A DNA stretch of 40,645 bases from Salibacteraceae bacterium (GTDB taxonomy: Bacteria > Bacteroidota > Bacteroidia > Flavobacteriales_G > Salibacteraceae): positions 23,837-64,481 of the forward strand of contig JANRBI010000221.1 of the NCBI GenBank assembly GCA_030727625.1, read 5' to 3'. A program made the translations under genes and the position numbers. The notes under the pieces are model-generated. The model was given only the letters and a program-made list of their open reading frames with translations, was not told the DNA's origin and did not search any database. Below, in pieces: positions 1 to 10,118 of the stretch (position 1 is the first letter of the stretch; each line of letters opens with the position of its first letter).

Positions 1-28
1 GATGTCAAGCGCACAATAGATAAGGATA

Positions 29-976
29 ATGAGTGAAACCGTTCTTAGCTGGATACAGCTTATTTCCGGTCTGGCAATTCTTGTGGTTGGTGGCGAGTTT
101 TTGGTAAGAGCTTCAACCAAACTTGCCGTTTATATGAAAGTGAGTTCCATTGTCATAGGACTTACTATTGTTTCTTTCGGCACTTCTTTTCCTGAACTAG
201 TTGTAAGTGTTGACGCCTCGCTTCACGGGCATCCAGATATTGCATTAGGCAATGTTGTTGGAAGTAACATTGCCAACATTGCCCTAGTACTTGGTCTTAC
301 AGCTTTGATATTTCCTATTGCGGTAGGGCGTGCAACACTAGTCAAAGATTGGCCAATCATGCTATTGGTTTCTGCATTACTCATTCTTTTTGGTTGGGAT
401 TTGACCATTGAACGTTGGGAAGGTGTTATTCTTTTTATTGGCATTATTATCTATAATGTCTGGATTATCCGCTCTTCGCGAAAGCAGAATAAAGAAATAG
501 AAGAAGTTGAAACCAATTTTAAAAAGGGAGCTGCCGATCTAGCTCGCACATTATTACTATTGCTCGTTAGTTTAGGTGGATTAATTTGGGGCGCTGATTT
601 GTTAGTTGATGGTGCCGTAGGAGTAGCTAGAGCATTTAATATTGAGGAACGAATTATAGCGATTACAATAATTGCATTTGGAACTAGCGCACCTGAATTG
701 GCCACTTCTCTGATTGCTGTTTATAGAAAAGAAGACGGAATCAGTTTAGGTAACCTAATCGGCAGCAATATTTTTAATATTCTAGGAATTTTGGGTGCAA
801 CATCTATTCTTAATCCTATTGAAGTAAATGCTGAGATCAAGTCATTTGATTTCATTTTTATGATCGGAATTCCGCTAGCGTTGCTACCGCTGATGCTTTT
901 TCAGTCAAAAGTTTCTCGATTTGCGGGTTTTCTCTTATTAATATCCTATTTCGGTTATATTTTTCTTCTTTTTTAA
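29..976 (+). CDS. Calcium/sodium antiporter (CaCA family, YrbG-like)
   Basis: Two internally repeated halves with GTSFPELVVS...GNVVGSNIANIALVLG and GTSAPELATS...GNLIGSNIFNILGILG alpha-repeat motifs; multi-TM. Confidence 0.93.
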   Translation: MSETVLSWIQLISGLAILVVGGEFLVRASTKLAVYMKVSSIVIGLTIVSFGTSFPELVVSVDASLHGHPDIALGNVVGSNIANIALVLGLTALIFPIAVGRATLVKDWPIMLLVSALLILFGWDLTIERWEGVILFIGIIIYNVWIIRSSRKQNKEIEEVETNFKKGAADLARTLLLLLVSLGGLIWGADLLVDGAVGVARAFNIEERIIAITIIAFGTSAPELATSLIAVYRKEDGISLGNLIGSNIFNILGILGATSILNPIEVNAEIKSFDFIFMIGIPLALLPLMLFQSKVSRFAGFLLLISYFGYIFLLF

Positions 977-1050
977 AGAATAGCTGTGAAATTTAGGGGG
1001 TGTTGAAAAATAAAACATCTTTTTTGGAGGTTTGACCCTGTATTTGAATA

Positions 1051-1058
1051 TACTTTTG
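1051..1058 (+). promoter_or_regulatory. Putative Bacteroidota-type promoter for glutamine synthetase (-7 TACTTTTG; upstream TTG at 1032-1034)
   Basis: Match to TAnnTTTG, 16 bp after TTG, about 20 bp upstream of the ATG. Confidence 0.45.
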
Positions 1059-1078
1059 TCAAAATTTTTAAAAAAATC

Positions 1079-3268
1079 ATGGCAAAGCTTCGTTTTGATG
1101 CGCTCGATCACATACTCAATCGAACGTATACTGTAAACCCACCGTCTACTGAAAGAATTTCTGATTATTACGGAAGTTCAGTGTTTCATGATAAAGCAAT
1201 GCAGCAACATTTGCCGAGCAACGTTTACAAAAGATTGAAAGAATGCATTGTAACAGGTCAGCAACTTGAAAGAAGATTAGCTGACGAAGTTGCAGCAGGA
1301 ATGAAATCTTGGGCACTTTCAAAAGAAGCTACTCATTATACGCACTGGTTTCAACCTTTAACAGGACGCACTGCTGAAAAGCATGATGCGTTTTTCACAC
1401 CAACGGAGATTGGCGTGGCTATAGAAAGCTTTGGAGGTGATCAGTTAGTGCAGCAGGAGCCTGACGCATCTAGTTTTCCAAACGGTGGTATCAGAAACAC
1501 ATTCGAAGCACGCGGTTACACAGCTTGGGATCCAAGTTCACCAGCTTTCTTGATTGATGGTACATTATGTATTCCTACCATTTTTGTTGCTTATACAGGT
1601 GAAGCATTAGATTATAAAGCACCACTTATTAAGGCGTTGCAGTCTTTGAATGATGCAGCAGTTCCTGTGGCTCAATATTTCGATAGAAACGTTACTAAGA
1701 TCATTGCTACACTTGGTTGGGAACAAGAGTATTTCTTAGTGGACGCAGCTTTATTTTCTGCAAGGCCCGATTTGGTTTTAACGGGTAGAACACTTTTTGG
1801 TCATTCTTCATCAAAAGGCCAACAACTAGACGACCACTATTTTGGATCAATTCCTGAGCGTGCAACTGCGTTTATGAAAGATTTCGAAAATGAAGCTCAT
1901 AGATTGGGTATTCCAGTTAAAACACGTCACAACGAGGTAGCTCCAAATCAATTTGAATGTGCACCAATTTTCGAAGAAGCAAATTTGGCTGTAGATCACA
2001 ATCAATTGGTGATGGATGTGATGGAAAAAGTAGCCCATCGTCATCATTTTAGAGTATTACTTCACGAGAAACCATACGCTGGCATCAATGGCAGTGGCAA
2101 GCATAACAACTGGTCGTTGTCTACAGATACTGGTGTGAATCTTTTGAGCCCAGGAAAAACGCCTAAAACCAATCTTAGATTCTTAACGTTCTTTGTGAAT
2201 ACGATTAAGGCAGTTCACGATTATCCAGATTTATTAAGAGCATCTATTGCATCTGCAAGTAACGATCATAGATTAGGTGCAAACGAAGCGCCTCCGGCAA
2301 TAATTTCAATTTTCATAGGTTCACAATTGACTCAAGTACTCGAAGATCTTGAGAAAAAAGTGAAAGATAATGGCATGTCTGCGAATGAAAAGACAGAATT
2401 GAAATTAAACATTGGTAAAATCCCAGAGATTCTCTTAGACAATACCGATAGAAATAGAACATCCCCCTTTGCTTTTACAGGTAATAAATTTGAATTGCGA
2501 GCAGTGGGTTCCACAGCAAATTGCGCATCTCCAATGATTGTAATGAATGCGATCATGGCCAAGCAATTGCGCATTTTCCATAAAGAAGTGGAAGCAATTA
2601 TTAAAAAAGGAAGTAAAAAGGATGAAGCTATCTTGACAGTTTTGCGCAAGTATATCATAGAATCAAAAAATATCCTCTTCGAAGGAAATGGTTATGGTGA
2701 TGCATGGGTTAAGGAAGCTGAAAAGCGCGGGTTAAAGAATATTAAAACAACTCCACATGCATTAGGCGCATACCTTGATGATAAGGTTGTTGCCCTTTTT
2801 GAAGAACTTGGCGTTCTCTCTAGACCTGAGCTGGAGGCGAGAAATGAAATCAATCACGAAAATTACAAAATGAAGATTCAAATTGAGTCCCGAGTAACAG
2901 GTGACTTGATCAATAATCACATTCTTCCAGCAGCTTTTGAATATCAAGGAAAACTTATAGATACAGTGCGAAATCTAAAAGAAATATATGGTGGCAAAGA
3001 GTTTGAAGCTCTTGCAAAGCCCCACATGGTTATTATTAGAGAGATTTCAGAGCGTACACTCAATCTTCAAAACTTTGTAAAAGATATGATTGAAGAGCGT
3101 AAAAAGGCTAATGCAATAGAACATGCTGAAGAAGCATCAAAAATGTATTGTGAAAAAGTTTTTCCATATCTAGAAAAGGTAAGGTATGAAGCAGACAAGC
3201 TAGAACTCCTTGTGGCAGACGAGCTGTGGCCTTTGCCAAAATATCGAGAACTACTTTTTACAAGATAA
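1079..3268 (+). CDS. glnN: Glutamine synthetase type III
   Basis: 729 aa; GSIII-type motifs GWEQEYFLVD, KTRHNEVAPNQFECAPIFEEANLAVDHNQL, GINGSGKHNNWS, NRTSPFAFTGNKFE. Confidence 0.95.
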   Translation: MAKLRFDALDHILNRTYTVNPPSTERISDYYGSSVFHDKAMQQHLPSNVYKRLKECIVTGQQLERRLADEVAAGMKSWALSKEATHYTHWFQPLTGRTAEKHDAFFTPTEIGVAIESFGGDQLVQQEPDASSFPNGGIRNTFEARGYTAWDPSSPAFLIDGTLCIPTIFVAYTGEALDYKAPLIKALQSLNDAAVPVAQYFDRNVTKIIATLGWEQEYFLVDAALFSARPDLVLTGRTLFGHSSSKGQQLDDHYFGSIPERATAFMKDFENEAHRLGIPVKTRHNEVAPNQFECAPIFEEANLAVDHNQLVMDVMEKVAHRHHFRVLLHEKPYAGINGSGKHNNWSLSTDTGVNLLSPGKTPKTNLRFLTFFVNTIKAVHDYPDLLRASIASASNDHRLGANEAPPAIISIFIGSQLTQVLEDLEKKVKDNGMSANEKTELKLNIGKIPEILLDNTDRNRTSPFAFTGNKFELRAVGSTANCASPMIVMNAIMAKQLRIFHKEVEAIIKKGSKKDEAILTVLRKYIIESKNILFEGNGYGDAWVKEAEKRGLKNIKTTPHALGAYLDDKVVALFEELGVLSRPELEARNEINHENYKMKIQIESRVTGDLINNHILPAAFEYQGKLIDTVRNLKEIYGGKEFEALAKPHMVIIREISERTLNLQNFVKDMIEERKKANAIEHAEEASKMYCEKVFPYLEKVRYEADKLELLVADELWPLPKYRELLFTR

Positions 3269-3275
3269 TTTTAGA

Positions 3276-3302
3276 AAAAGGGCCTCATTTTAGGCCCTTT
3301 TT
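3276..3302 (+). terminator. Rho-independent terminator after glutamine synthetase
   Basis: aaaagggcct-cattt-taggccctttttt-like hairpin with U-tract. Confidence 0.8.
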
Positions 3303-3334
3303 AATTTCCGTTTAATCTCAATATCTAATTTCAT

Positions 3335-3342
3335 TAGATTTG
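3335..3342 (+). promoter_or_regulatory. Putative -7 element TAGATTTG upstream of the OmpA-family gene
   Basis: TAnnTTTG match; overlaps inverted repeat ATCTAAT-ttc-ATTAGAT. Confidence 0.4.
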
Positions 3343-3402
3343 CCAATCTTGCCGAAAAATAATATTCGGTAGATATAACCATTACAACGAAACGTGACGC
3401 GT

Positions 3403-5457
3403 ATGATGAATTTAAAGGGAGCGATAGGCACTCTTTGCATTATGCTTTTCGCAGGCATAGCATTCGGGCAGAAAAATTTCACACAAGAAGCTGACTTGAC
3501 CTTTCAAGTTCAGTCTTATTATGCGGCTTTAGATGCATACAAGAAGGCTTATCCTAAAGAAAAGGATAACGAAGAAAAGGCAAGGATTCTTTATCAAGTG
3601 GGAGAATGCCATAGACTTTTGCAACAACCAGATCAGGCATTGCTTTGGTATCAAAAGGCTGAGGCAGCAGAGTATAAAAATCCTGAAATGGAGCTCCATT
3701 CAGGTTTGTGTCTCATGAAGCAAGGCGATTATGAAGGAGCTATGGCAAAGTTTAGAGGCGCTCTATCTGGTTCTCCAACTTCGGCCATAAAAGCTGAAGC
3801 TGAATTAGGTATAAAAGCTTGTGAAGAAGCCGTGATAATGGCGAAAAATCCAGGTAGGTATCTAATAAAGAACGAAGTGCAGCTCAATACTAAGTATTAT
3901 GAATTTTCGCCATACTTCGCAGACAAGAAGCTTGAGAGCTTAATCTTTACAAGTACAAGACCAGCAGGTGGCGGAAACAACCTTGACCCAATTAGTGGTG
4001 AAGGCTTTTCTGATATTTATATAACGGAACGCGATCCGAAAGGAAAGTGGTCTAGTCCAAGACCATTGTCTGATGTGGTTAATACAGTTGCTAACGAAGG
4101 CTCAGCAGTGTTTGATGACAAGTACAGTGAATTGTACTATACTAAGTGTGACTACGATGAAAAGAAGGCCTTCGGTTGCCAGATTTACAAAACTCGTCAA
4201 CAAGGACAAACCTTCGCTGAGCCAGAATTACTTGATTTTGGTATTGATGATACTACAGTAGCTGCTCATCCAGTTTTTATTGATGATGATTTAATTCTTT
4301 ACGTATCAGATATCCGAGGAGGCCAGGGTGGAAAAGACCTTTGGTACATTCGATATGAGAAGAAAACGAAAATTTGGGGTCCACCAGTAAATCTAGGTCC
4401 TCAGATTAATACAGCTGGTGACGAAATGTTTCCTTATATCCGTGAAAACGGAGATTTGTACTTTGCTTCGAACGGAAGAGTAGGTATGGGCGGACTAGAT
4501 ATTTACGTATGTAAAATGCTTGGCAAAGACGTGGAAGAAATGAAATGGGGCAAACCAGAGAATTTGAAGGCTCCTATCAACTCATCTTCCAATGATTTTG
4601 GAATCATCTATGAAGAAGATAAAGACCGCGGGTACTTTTCATCGGATCGTGCTGGAGGTAAAGGTCAGGACGATATTTACAGCTTCAGAATGCCACCGTT
4701 AGTTTTCAAATTAGAAGGAACGGTTACATCGCTCAACCCTGAAGGCGGAAAGGGTGAACCTCTTGGAAATGTTAAGGTGAAGCTTTTAGGAACGGACGGT
4801 TCCGTAGCTGAACAAAAAACGGATCCATCAGGGAAATATGATTTCGAAATGAAAGACAATGAGGATCGTTATATCCTTGAGAATACCTCATACACTATAG
4901 AAGTTTCTGCTACTGATGAACCAGCAAGTGATGGTCAAAAATACTTAGGATCAAAAGGCCAAGAAACGACAATTGGCATGAATGAATCCACCATTTTTAT
5001 AAAAGATTTTGAATTGGTTTGCGCTACTTGTGAAAGTGATATAAAAATGCCTCTCGTAATGTACGATTTGGGTAAAGCTGATCTTCAAGTGAATGAATCA
5101 GTTAATTCAAAAGATTCATTAGAATACCTGTACACCATTTTAACGGAGAATCCTACTATTACAATTGAGTTGGCTGCTCATACAGATACTCGAGGAAGTG
5201 ACAAGGCAAATCAAGTTCTTTCTCAACGTAGGGCTGAAACCTGTGTGAATTATTTAGCTGAAAAGGGCATTGATCTCTCAAGAATGACGCCAATAGGTTA
5301 TGGAGAATCAAGACCAATTGTTACAGATACACAAATTGCTGCTATGGCAACCGAGCAAGAAAGAGAAGCTGGTCACCAGAAAAACAGAAGAACAGTATTC
5401 AGAGTACTAAGCTTTGATTATTTTCCTCCTGCACAAGGTGCTGAGGGTTCTAAATAG
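3403..5457 (+). CDS. OmpA family protein with N-terminal TPRs, PD40/WD40-like propeller, carboxypeptidase-regulatory-like domain and C-terminal OmpA domain (PorE-like architecture)
   Basis: Signal peptide; TPR-like region; repeated SDRxGGKGxxDIYS/LYFASNGRVGMGGLDIYV motifs; CNA-B-like segment; C-terminal HTDTRGSDKANQVLSQRRAETCVNYL. ORF track starts at GTG 3394; ATG 3403/3406 more likely. Confidence 0.85.
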   Translation: MMNLKGAIGTLCIMLFAGIAFGQKNFTQEADLTFQVQSYYAALDAYKKAYPKEKDNEEKARILYQVGECHRLLQQPDQALLWYQKAEAAEYKNPEMELHSGLCLMKQGDYEGAMAKFRGALSGSPTSAIKAEAELGIKACEEAVIMAKNPGRYLIKNEVQLNTKYYEFSPYFADKKLESLIFTSTRPAGGGNNLDPISGEGFSDIYITERDPKGKWSSPRPLSDVVNTVANEGSAVFDDKYSELYYTKCDYDEKKAFGCQIYKTRQQGQTFAEPELLDFGIDDTTVAAHPVFIDDDLILYVSDIRGGQGGKDLWYIRYEKKTKIWGPPVNLGPQINTAGDEMFPYIRENGDLYFASNGRVGMGGLDIYVCKMLGKDVEEMKWGKPENLKAPINSSSNDFGIIYEEDKDRGYFSSDRAGGKGQDDIYSFRMPPLVFKLEGTVTSLNPEGGKGEPLGNVKVKLLGTDGSVAEQKTDPSGKYDFEMKDNEDRYILENTSYTIEVSATDEPASDGQKYLGSKGQETTIGMNESTIFIKDFELVCATCESDIKMPLVMYDLGKADLQVNESVNSKDSLEYLYTILTENPTITIELAAHTDTRGSDKANQVLSQRRAETCVNYLAEKGIDLSRMTPIGYGESRPIVTDTQIAAMATEQEREAGHQKNRRTVFRVLSFDYFPPAQGAEGSK

Positions 5458-5475
5458 ATACACAACATAATACTT

Positions 5476-5513
5476 GCCGTATGTGCTAATTTTGCGCATA
5501 CGGCTTTTTTTAT
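5476..5513 (+). terminator. Rho-independent terminator
   Basis: gccgtatgtgc...gcgcatacggc followed by ttttttta. Confidence 0.85.
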
Positions 5514-5520
5514 TTTAGAT

Positions 5521-6699
5521 ATGGAAGTAAGTGATAAGTACTCTGCAAGAGGAGTTTCGGCTGGAAAAGCAGATGTGCACAATGCCATAAAGAACATTGA
5601 TAAAGGATTATTCCCTTCAGCTTTTTGTAAGGTTATTCCAGATATTTTAACCAATAATGCGGACAAATGCGTGGTAATGCACGCAGATGGGGCTGGTACT
5701 AAAAGTAGCTTGGCTTATGCTTATTGGAAAGAGACAGGAGATCTTTCCGTTTGGAAAGGTATTGCGCAAGACGCAGTAGTAATGAATACCGATGATTTGC
5801 TTTGTATTGGCGCCATTGGTCCGATAGCCTTGAGTTCTACCATCGGTCGAAATAAAAAGGAGATCCCAGGAGAAGTAATCAAGGCAATTATTGAAGGTAC
5901 AGAAGAGTTGCTGCAAAAGATGAGAGATCTTGGATTTGACATTTATAGCACAGGTGGCGAAACTGCTGATGTGGGCGACTTGGTGAGATCAATCATCGTA
6001 GATAGCACTGTTACCGCTGTGATGAACAGAACGGATGTAATTGATAATGCCAATATCAAAGCAGGTGATGTAATCGTTGGTTTATCTTCTTCAGGTCAAT
6101 CAACCTATGAAACATCTTGGAATGCGGGAATGGGAAGCAATGGATTGACCAGTGCGCGACACGATTTGTTCAATCAAAAAGTGAGAGAAAAGTATCCTGA
6201 AAGTTGTGAACCTACCTTATCAGCAGATTTAGCATATACAGGACCTTACTTTTTAACGGATGCAATAAAAGGATCACCTCTTGATGCGGGAAAAATGGTC
6301 TTGTCTCCTACTAGAACATACGCTCCAATCATGATCCAAATATTCGAGCAATTACGATCGGAGATTCATGGAATCATACACTGTTCGGGTGGTGGGCAAA
6401 CTAAAATTTTGCATTTTATAAGTCAGAACAAAATCATCAAAGACAATTTGATGGAAACGCCTGTTTTGTTTAAAGAAATTCAAAAGCATTCAGGAACAGC
6501 TTTGAATGAGATGTACCAAGTATTCAACATGGGACATCGCATGGAGATTTACCTTGATGAAAAGCATGCGCAAACAATCATCGATATTTCAAAATCGTTT
6601 GGCGTAGATGCTCAAATAATTGGTAGAGTTGAAGCGCAAGAAAATGCCTCGCTTGAAATTCACACCAACAATCAAGTTTTAACATACAACAAGCATTAA
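5521..6699 (+). CDS. purM: Phosphoribosylformylglycinamidine cyclo-ligase (AIR synthetase)
   Basis: Motifs HADGAGTKSSLAY, NTDDLLCIGA, GGETADVGD, GVDAQIIGRV; long Bacteroidota-type PurM. Confidence 0.88.
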   Translation: MEVSDKYSARGVSAGKADVHNAIKNIDKGLFPSAFCKVIPDILTNNADKCVVMHADGAGTKSSLAYAYWKETGDLSVWKGIAQDAVVMNTDDLLCIGAIGPIALSSTIGRNKKEIPGEVIKAIIEGTEELLQKMRDLGFDIYSTGGETADVGDLVRSIIVDSTVTAVMNRTDVIDNANIKAGDVIVGLSSSGQSTYETSWNAGMGSNGLTSARHDLFNQKVREKYPESCEPTLSADLAYTGPYFLTDAIKGSPLDAGKMVLSPTRTYAPIMIQIFEQLRSEIHGIIHCSGGGQTKILHFISQNKIIKDNLMETPVLFKEIQKHSGTALNEMYQVFNMGHRMEIYLDEKHAQTIIDISKSFGVDAQIIGRVEAQENASLEIHTNNQVLTYNKH

Positions 6700-6702
6700 T
6701 CC

Positions 6703-7785
6703 ATGAGCACTTTAGTAAGTAAGTTAGAAGCTATCAAAGAACGCTTCGAACAAGTGAGCTTGTTATTATCAGATCCTGATGTAATTGCAGATATGCCTCG
6801 CTATGTAAAGCTCAATAGAGAGTACAGCGAATTGGGTGAAATTGTGAAGCAATACAAGGATTACAGTAATCAACTGTCAAATCTAAAGAGTGCCAAAGAA
6901 TTGCTTCAAATTGAGAAAGATGAAGACATGCGTGAAATGGCAAAAGATGAGATTTCACAACTAGAAGACTCTATTCCAGAAATGGAAGAAAAAATTAAAT
7001 GGTTGCTCATTCCAAAAGACCCTGAAGACGAAAAGAACGCGATTCTTGAAATCAGATCTGGAACGGGTGGAGATGAAGCCAGTTTGTTTGCAGGAGATTT
7101 GTATCGAATGTATTCTAGATACATGGAAAGAGTGGGCTGGAAGGTTGATGTGATGGATGTTACCGAAGGTTCAGCAGGAGGTTACAAAGAAGTAATCTTA
7201 AAGGTTACTGGAGATGATGTTTACGGAGTACTCAAGTACGAAGCAGGTGTGCATCGCGTGCAGCGTGTTCCCGATACAGAAACTCAAGGTAGAGTTCATA
7301 CTTCAGCGGCAACAGTGGCTGTTTTGCCAGAAGTGGATGAAGTTTCTGTTCATATTAATCCAGCAGATTTAGAGTTTCAGACAGCTAGATCGAGTGGAGC
7401 TGGAGGGCAAAACGTGAACAAGGTTGAAACCAAGGTACAGCTTACGCATAAGCCATCAGGAATTATGATTGCTTGTCAAGTAACGCGTTCGCAGCTTCAA
7501 AACCGTGAAATGGCACTTGATATGTTGCGCGCTAGATTATATGACATAGAACTTTCGAAAAGACAAGCAGAAGTTTCGTCAAAAAGAAAATCAATGGTTT
7601 CTACCGGTGATAGAAGCGCGAAAATCAGAACCTATAATTATCCACAAGGTCGCGTGACTGATCACCGAATCGGGCTCACACTTTATAATCTTGATGGTGT
7701 TTTGAATGGCGACATTCAAAAAATTGTAGACGAATTGAAAATCGCGGAAAACGCGGAAAAATTGAGAGAAGGCGAAACCGCTTAA
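6703..7785 (+). CDS. prfA: Peptide chain release factor 1
   Basis: [15 protein letters not shown] (GGQ motif), [30 protein letters not shown]. Confidence 0.97.
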   Translation: MSTLVSKLEAIKERFEQVSLLLSDPDVIADMPRYVKLNREYSELGEIVKQYKDYSNQLSNLKSAKELLQIEKDEDMREMAKDEISQLEDSIPEMEEKIKWLLIPKDPEDEKNAILEIRSGTGGDEASLFAGDLYRMYSRYMERVGWKVDVMDVTEGSAGGYKEVILKVTGDDVYGVLKYEAGVHRVQRVPDTETQGRVHTSAATVAVLPEVDEVSVHINPADLEFQTARSSGAGGQNVNKVETKVQLTHKPSGIMIACQVTRSQLQNREMALDMLRARLYDIELSKRQAEVSSKRKSMVSTGDRSAKIRTYNYPQGRVTDHRIGLTLYNLDGVLNGDIQKIVDELKIAENAEKLREGETA

Positions 7786-7794
7786 AACATTGTC

Positions 7795-8598
7795 ATGTCT
7801 AGGAAAGAACTGTTTGAATTAATCCTGCGAAAGCAATCTTTTTTATGTGTAGGATTAGATACTGATCCAGAAAAATTACCAAAAGGTTTTAGCAAGGATG
7901 CTGAAGGTGTGTATGCTTTTAACAAAGCAATTATTGAAGCAACGTTGCCTTATTCGGTTTCATATAAATTCAACATTGCGTTTTATGAAGCCCTTGGAAT
8001 TAAAGGTTGGGAAGCACTGGAGCGAAGCATAAAGTTGATTCCAAAAGGTGAAGCTTTAATTATCGCTGATGCAAAACGCGGAGATATAGGTAACACAGCA
8101 GCTCAATATGCCAAAGCTTTTTTCGAAACATTAGATTGTGACGCTATCACTATAAACCCATACATGGGCAAAGATTCGGTAACTCCTTTCTTAAAGTATC
8201 ATGACAAATGGTCGATTGTGTTGGGTTTGACATCAAACGAAGGAGCAAAAGACATTGAGCTTTTGACTACGAGCGAGGGCGAATATGTTTTTGAAGCTGC
8301 GATGAAGAATATTGTGAGCTATGCTTCGGATGAAAATTTAATGTTTGTAGTTGGAGCAACTCAGCCAGAATATTTCAAAAAAGTAAGAGACGCTGCTCCT
8401 AATCATTTTTTCTTGGTGCCAGGTGTTGGTGCTCAAGGTGGAACTCTTGAGGACTTAGACCAAATTCTAACGAAAGATTGTGGCTTGTTGGTTAACTCGT
8501 CTCGAGGCATTATATACGCGTCTAGTGAAAGCGATTTTGCTGAAGCAGCCGCTAATGCTGCAAAAGAGATTCAGCAAAAAATGTCGTTAAAGCTATAA
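7795..8598 (+). CDS. pyrF: Orotidine 5'-phosphate decarboxylase
   Basis: CVGLDTDPEKLP, IIADAKRGDIGNTA, NPYMGKDSVTPF. Confidence 0.96.
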   Translation: MSRKELFELILRKQSFLCVGLDTDPEKLPKGFSKDAEGVYAFNKAIIEATLPYSVSYKFNIAFYEALGIKGWEALERSIKLIPKGEALIIADAKRGDIGNTAAQYAKAFFETLDCDAITINPYMGKDSVTPFLKYHDKWSIVLGLTSNEGAKDIELLTTSEGEYVFEAAMKNIVSYASDENLMFVVGATQPEYFKKVRDAAPNHFFLVPGVGAQGGTLEDLDQILTKDCGLLVNSSRGIIYASSESDFAEAAANAAKEIQQKMSLKL

Positions 8599-8607
8599 AA
8601 CCGAAAT

Positions 8608-9873
8608 ATGACAGAAGAGATTCTCCAGTTTGTTTGGAATCACAAGTTGTTTAACCTAAAGCAACTCGAAACTACGAGCGGAGAATCTATTGTTATAAAC
8701 CATCAAGGCTATTTGAATCAAATAGCAGGTCCTGATTTTTCTGAAGCTAGAATAACTATTGGCCAAACACAGTGGGTTGGAAATGTAGAAATACACACCA
8801 AGTCTAGTGAATGGATGAAGCACAGGCATCAGCATGACGAAGCGTATAATAATGTAATACTACATGTGGTGTTTGAGCACGACATAGAAGTAAATCAGCA
8901 AAATGGTGAAACTCCGAAAACGCTTTGTTTAGAAGGATTGATTCCAAAACATATTTTAGATAATTACAATAGACTTAAATTCAACAAGGAGGTAATTCCA
9001 TGTATTTCTCAAATTAGAGAAGTACCTTCAATAATCAAGAGACAAGCGCTAGATCGCAAACTTGCTCAGCGATTAGAGCGAAAAGCAAATGATGTGATCG
9101 AGATTTATAAAAAGTCTAACAGTGATTGGCTGCAGACTTTTTACACATTACTAGCGGGTTATTTAGGTCAGAATACCAATAAACAGCCCTTTCAGGAACT
9201 ATCTCGTCAACTGCCTCTTACACTGCTTTTGAAATATCAGAACAATCGTTTTCAAGTTGAAGCTCTGCTTTTTGGCGTTGCTGATCTGATTCCTGAAAAA
9301 GGGGACGAATACATTGAAGCGCTCAATAAGGAATATCATTTTCTGAAACACAAACATGAGTTAACTGAGATTCATTCAATGTGGAAATTTGGAGGAATCA
9401 GACCACCAGCATTCCCGACTCGAAGAATCGCAGTTTTAGCAGCAATTATTCAAGACATCAGAGATTTGCGATCAACGCTTATTGATTCTGGAAGTGTCAA
9501 TGAACTTTTCGAACGCATTAAGATTTCTGATTATTGGGCGCCTCGATTCACGTTTGGCAGCAAGCCACGTAACGGAACCAAGACTATAGCTTCATCGCTC
9601 AGAGAATTGCTCATCATCAATGCATTTGCTCCATACACTTATGCTTATGCAATGCTCACAGGTAACGAAGATTTAAAGGCTGAGGCTATTGAGTTGTTAG
9701 AAAGCCAGCCGTCTGAAAAAAATAGCATCATAGACAAATGGAAAGAAATTGGGTTTGAATCTGAAAATGGGGCAGATTCTCAAGCTTTAATTGAGTTAAA
9801 GACGAATTATTGCAACACTAAAAAATGTGTATTTTGCGGCATTGGTAAATCCATCCTATCTAAAGAATTATGA
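8608..9873 (+). CDS. DUF2851-family protein
   Basis: 421 aa; VGNVEIHTKSSEWMKHRHQHDEAYNNVILHVVFEHD segment typical of the family; C-terminal CNTKKCVFCGIG. Confidence 0.75.
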   Translation: MTEEILQFVWNHKLFNLKQLETTSGESIVINHQGYLNQIAGPDFSEARITIGQTQWVGNVEIHTKSSEWMKHRHQHDEAYNNVILHVVFEHDIEVNQQNGETPKTLCLEGLIPKHILDNYNRLKFNKEVIPCISQIREVPSIIKRQALDRKLAQRLERKANDVIEIYKKSNSDWLQTFYTLLAGYLGQNTNKQPFQELSRQLPLTLLLKYQNNRFQVEALLFGVADLIPEKGDEYIEALNKEYHFLKHKHELTEIHSMWKFGGIRPPAFPTRRIAVLAAIIQDIRDLRSTLIDSGSVNELFERIKISDYWAPRFTFGSKPRNGTKTIASSLRELLIINAFAPYTYAYAMLTGNEDLKAEAIELLESQPSEKNSIIDKWKEIGFESENGADSQALIELKTNYCNTKKCVFCGIGKSILSKEL

Positions 9874-10091
9874 AAACTCAGTTACAAGAATTAATTGAAA
9901 AACAAGCATTTGGTGTTTGTGAGTGGCTGGGGCAAAAATGGGGGATTCAGTCTTCTAGAATCAGACTTTACTTCATTTATGTTTCATTCCTCACCTTTGG
10001 TTCTCCGCTCATTATTTATTTCATTTTGTTGTTTTGGATAGAACAGATCGACTTTCTTAGGTCGAAGCGGCCAACAATATGGGACTATTAA
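9870..10091 (+). CDS. PspC-domain small membrane protein
   Basis: 73 aa; GVCEWLGQKWGIQSSRIRLYFIYVSFLTFGSPLIIYFILLFWI; start overlaps preceding stop. Confidence 0.75.
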   Translation: MKTQLQELIEKQAFGVCEWLGQKWGIQSSRIRLYFIYVSFLTFGSPLIIYFILLFWIEQIDFLRSKRPTIWDY

Positions 10092-10118
10092 GAAATCCTC
10101 ATTAGCTTCGGCATCCTT

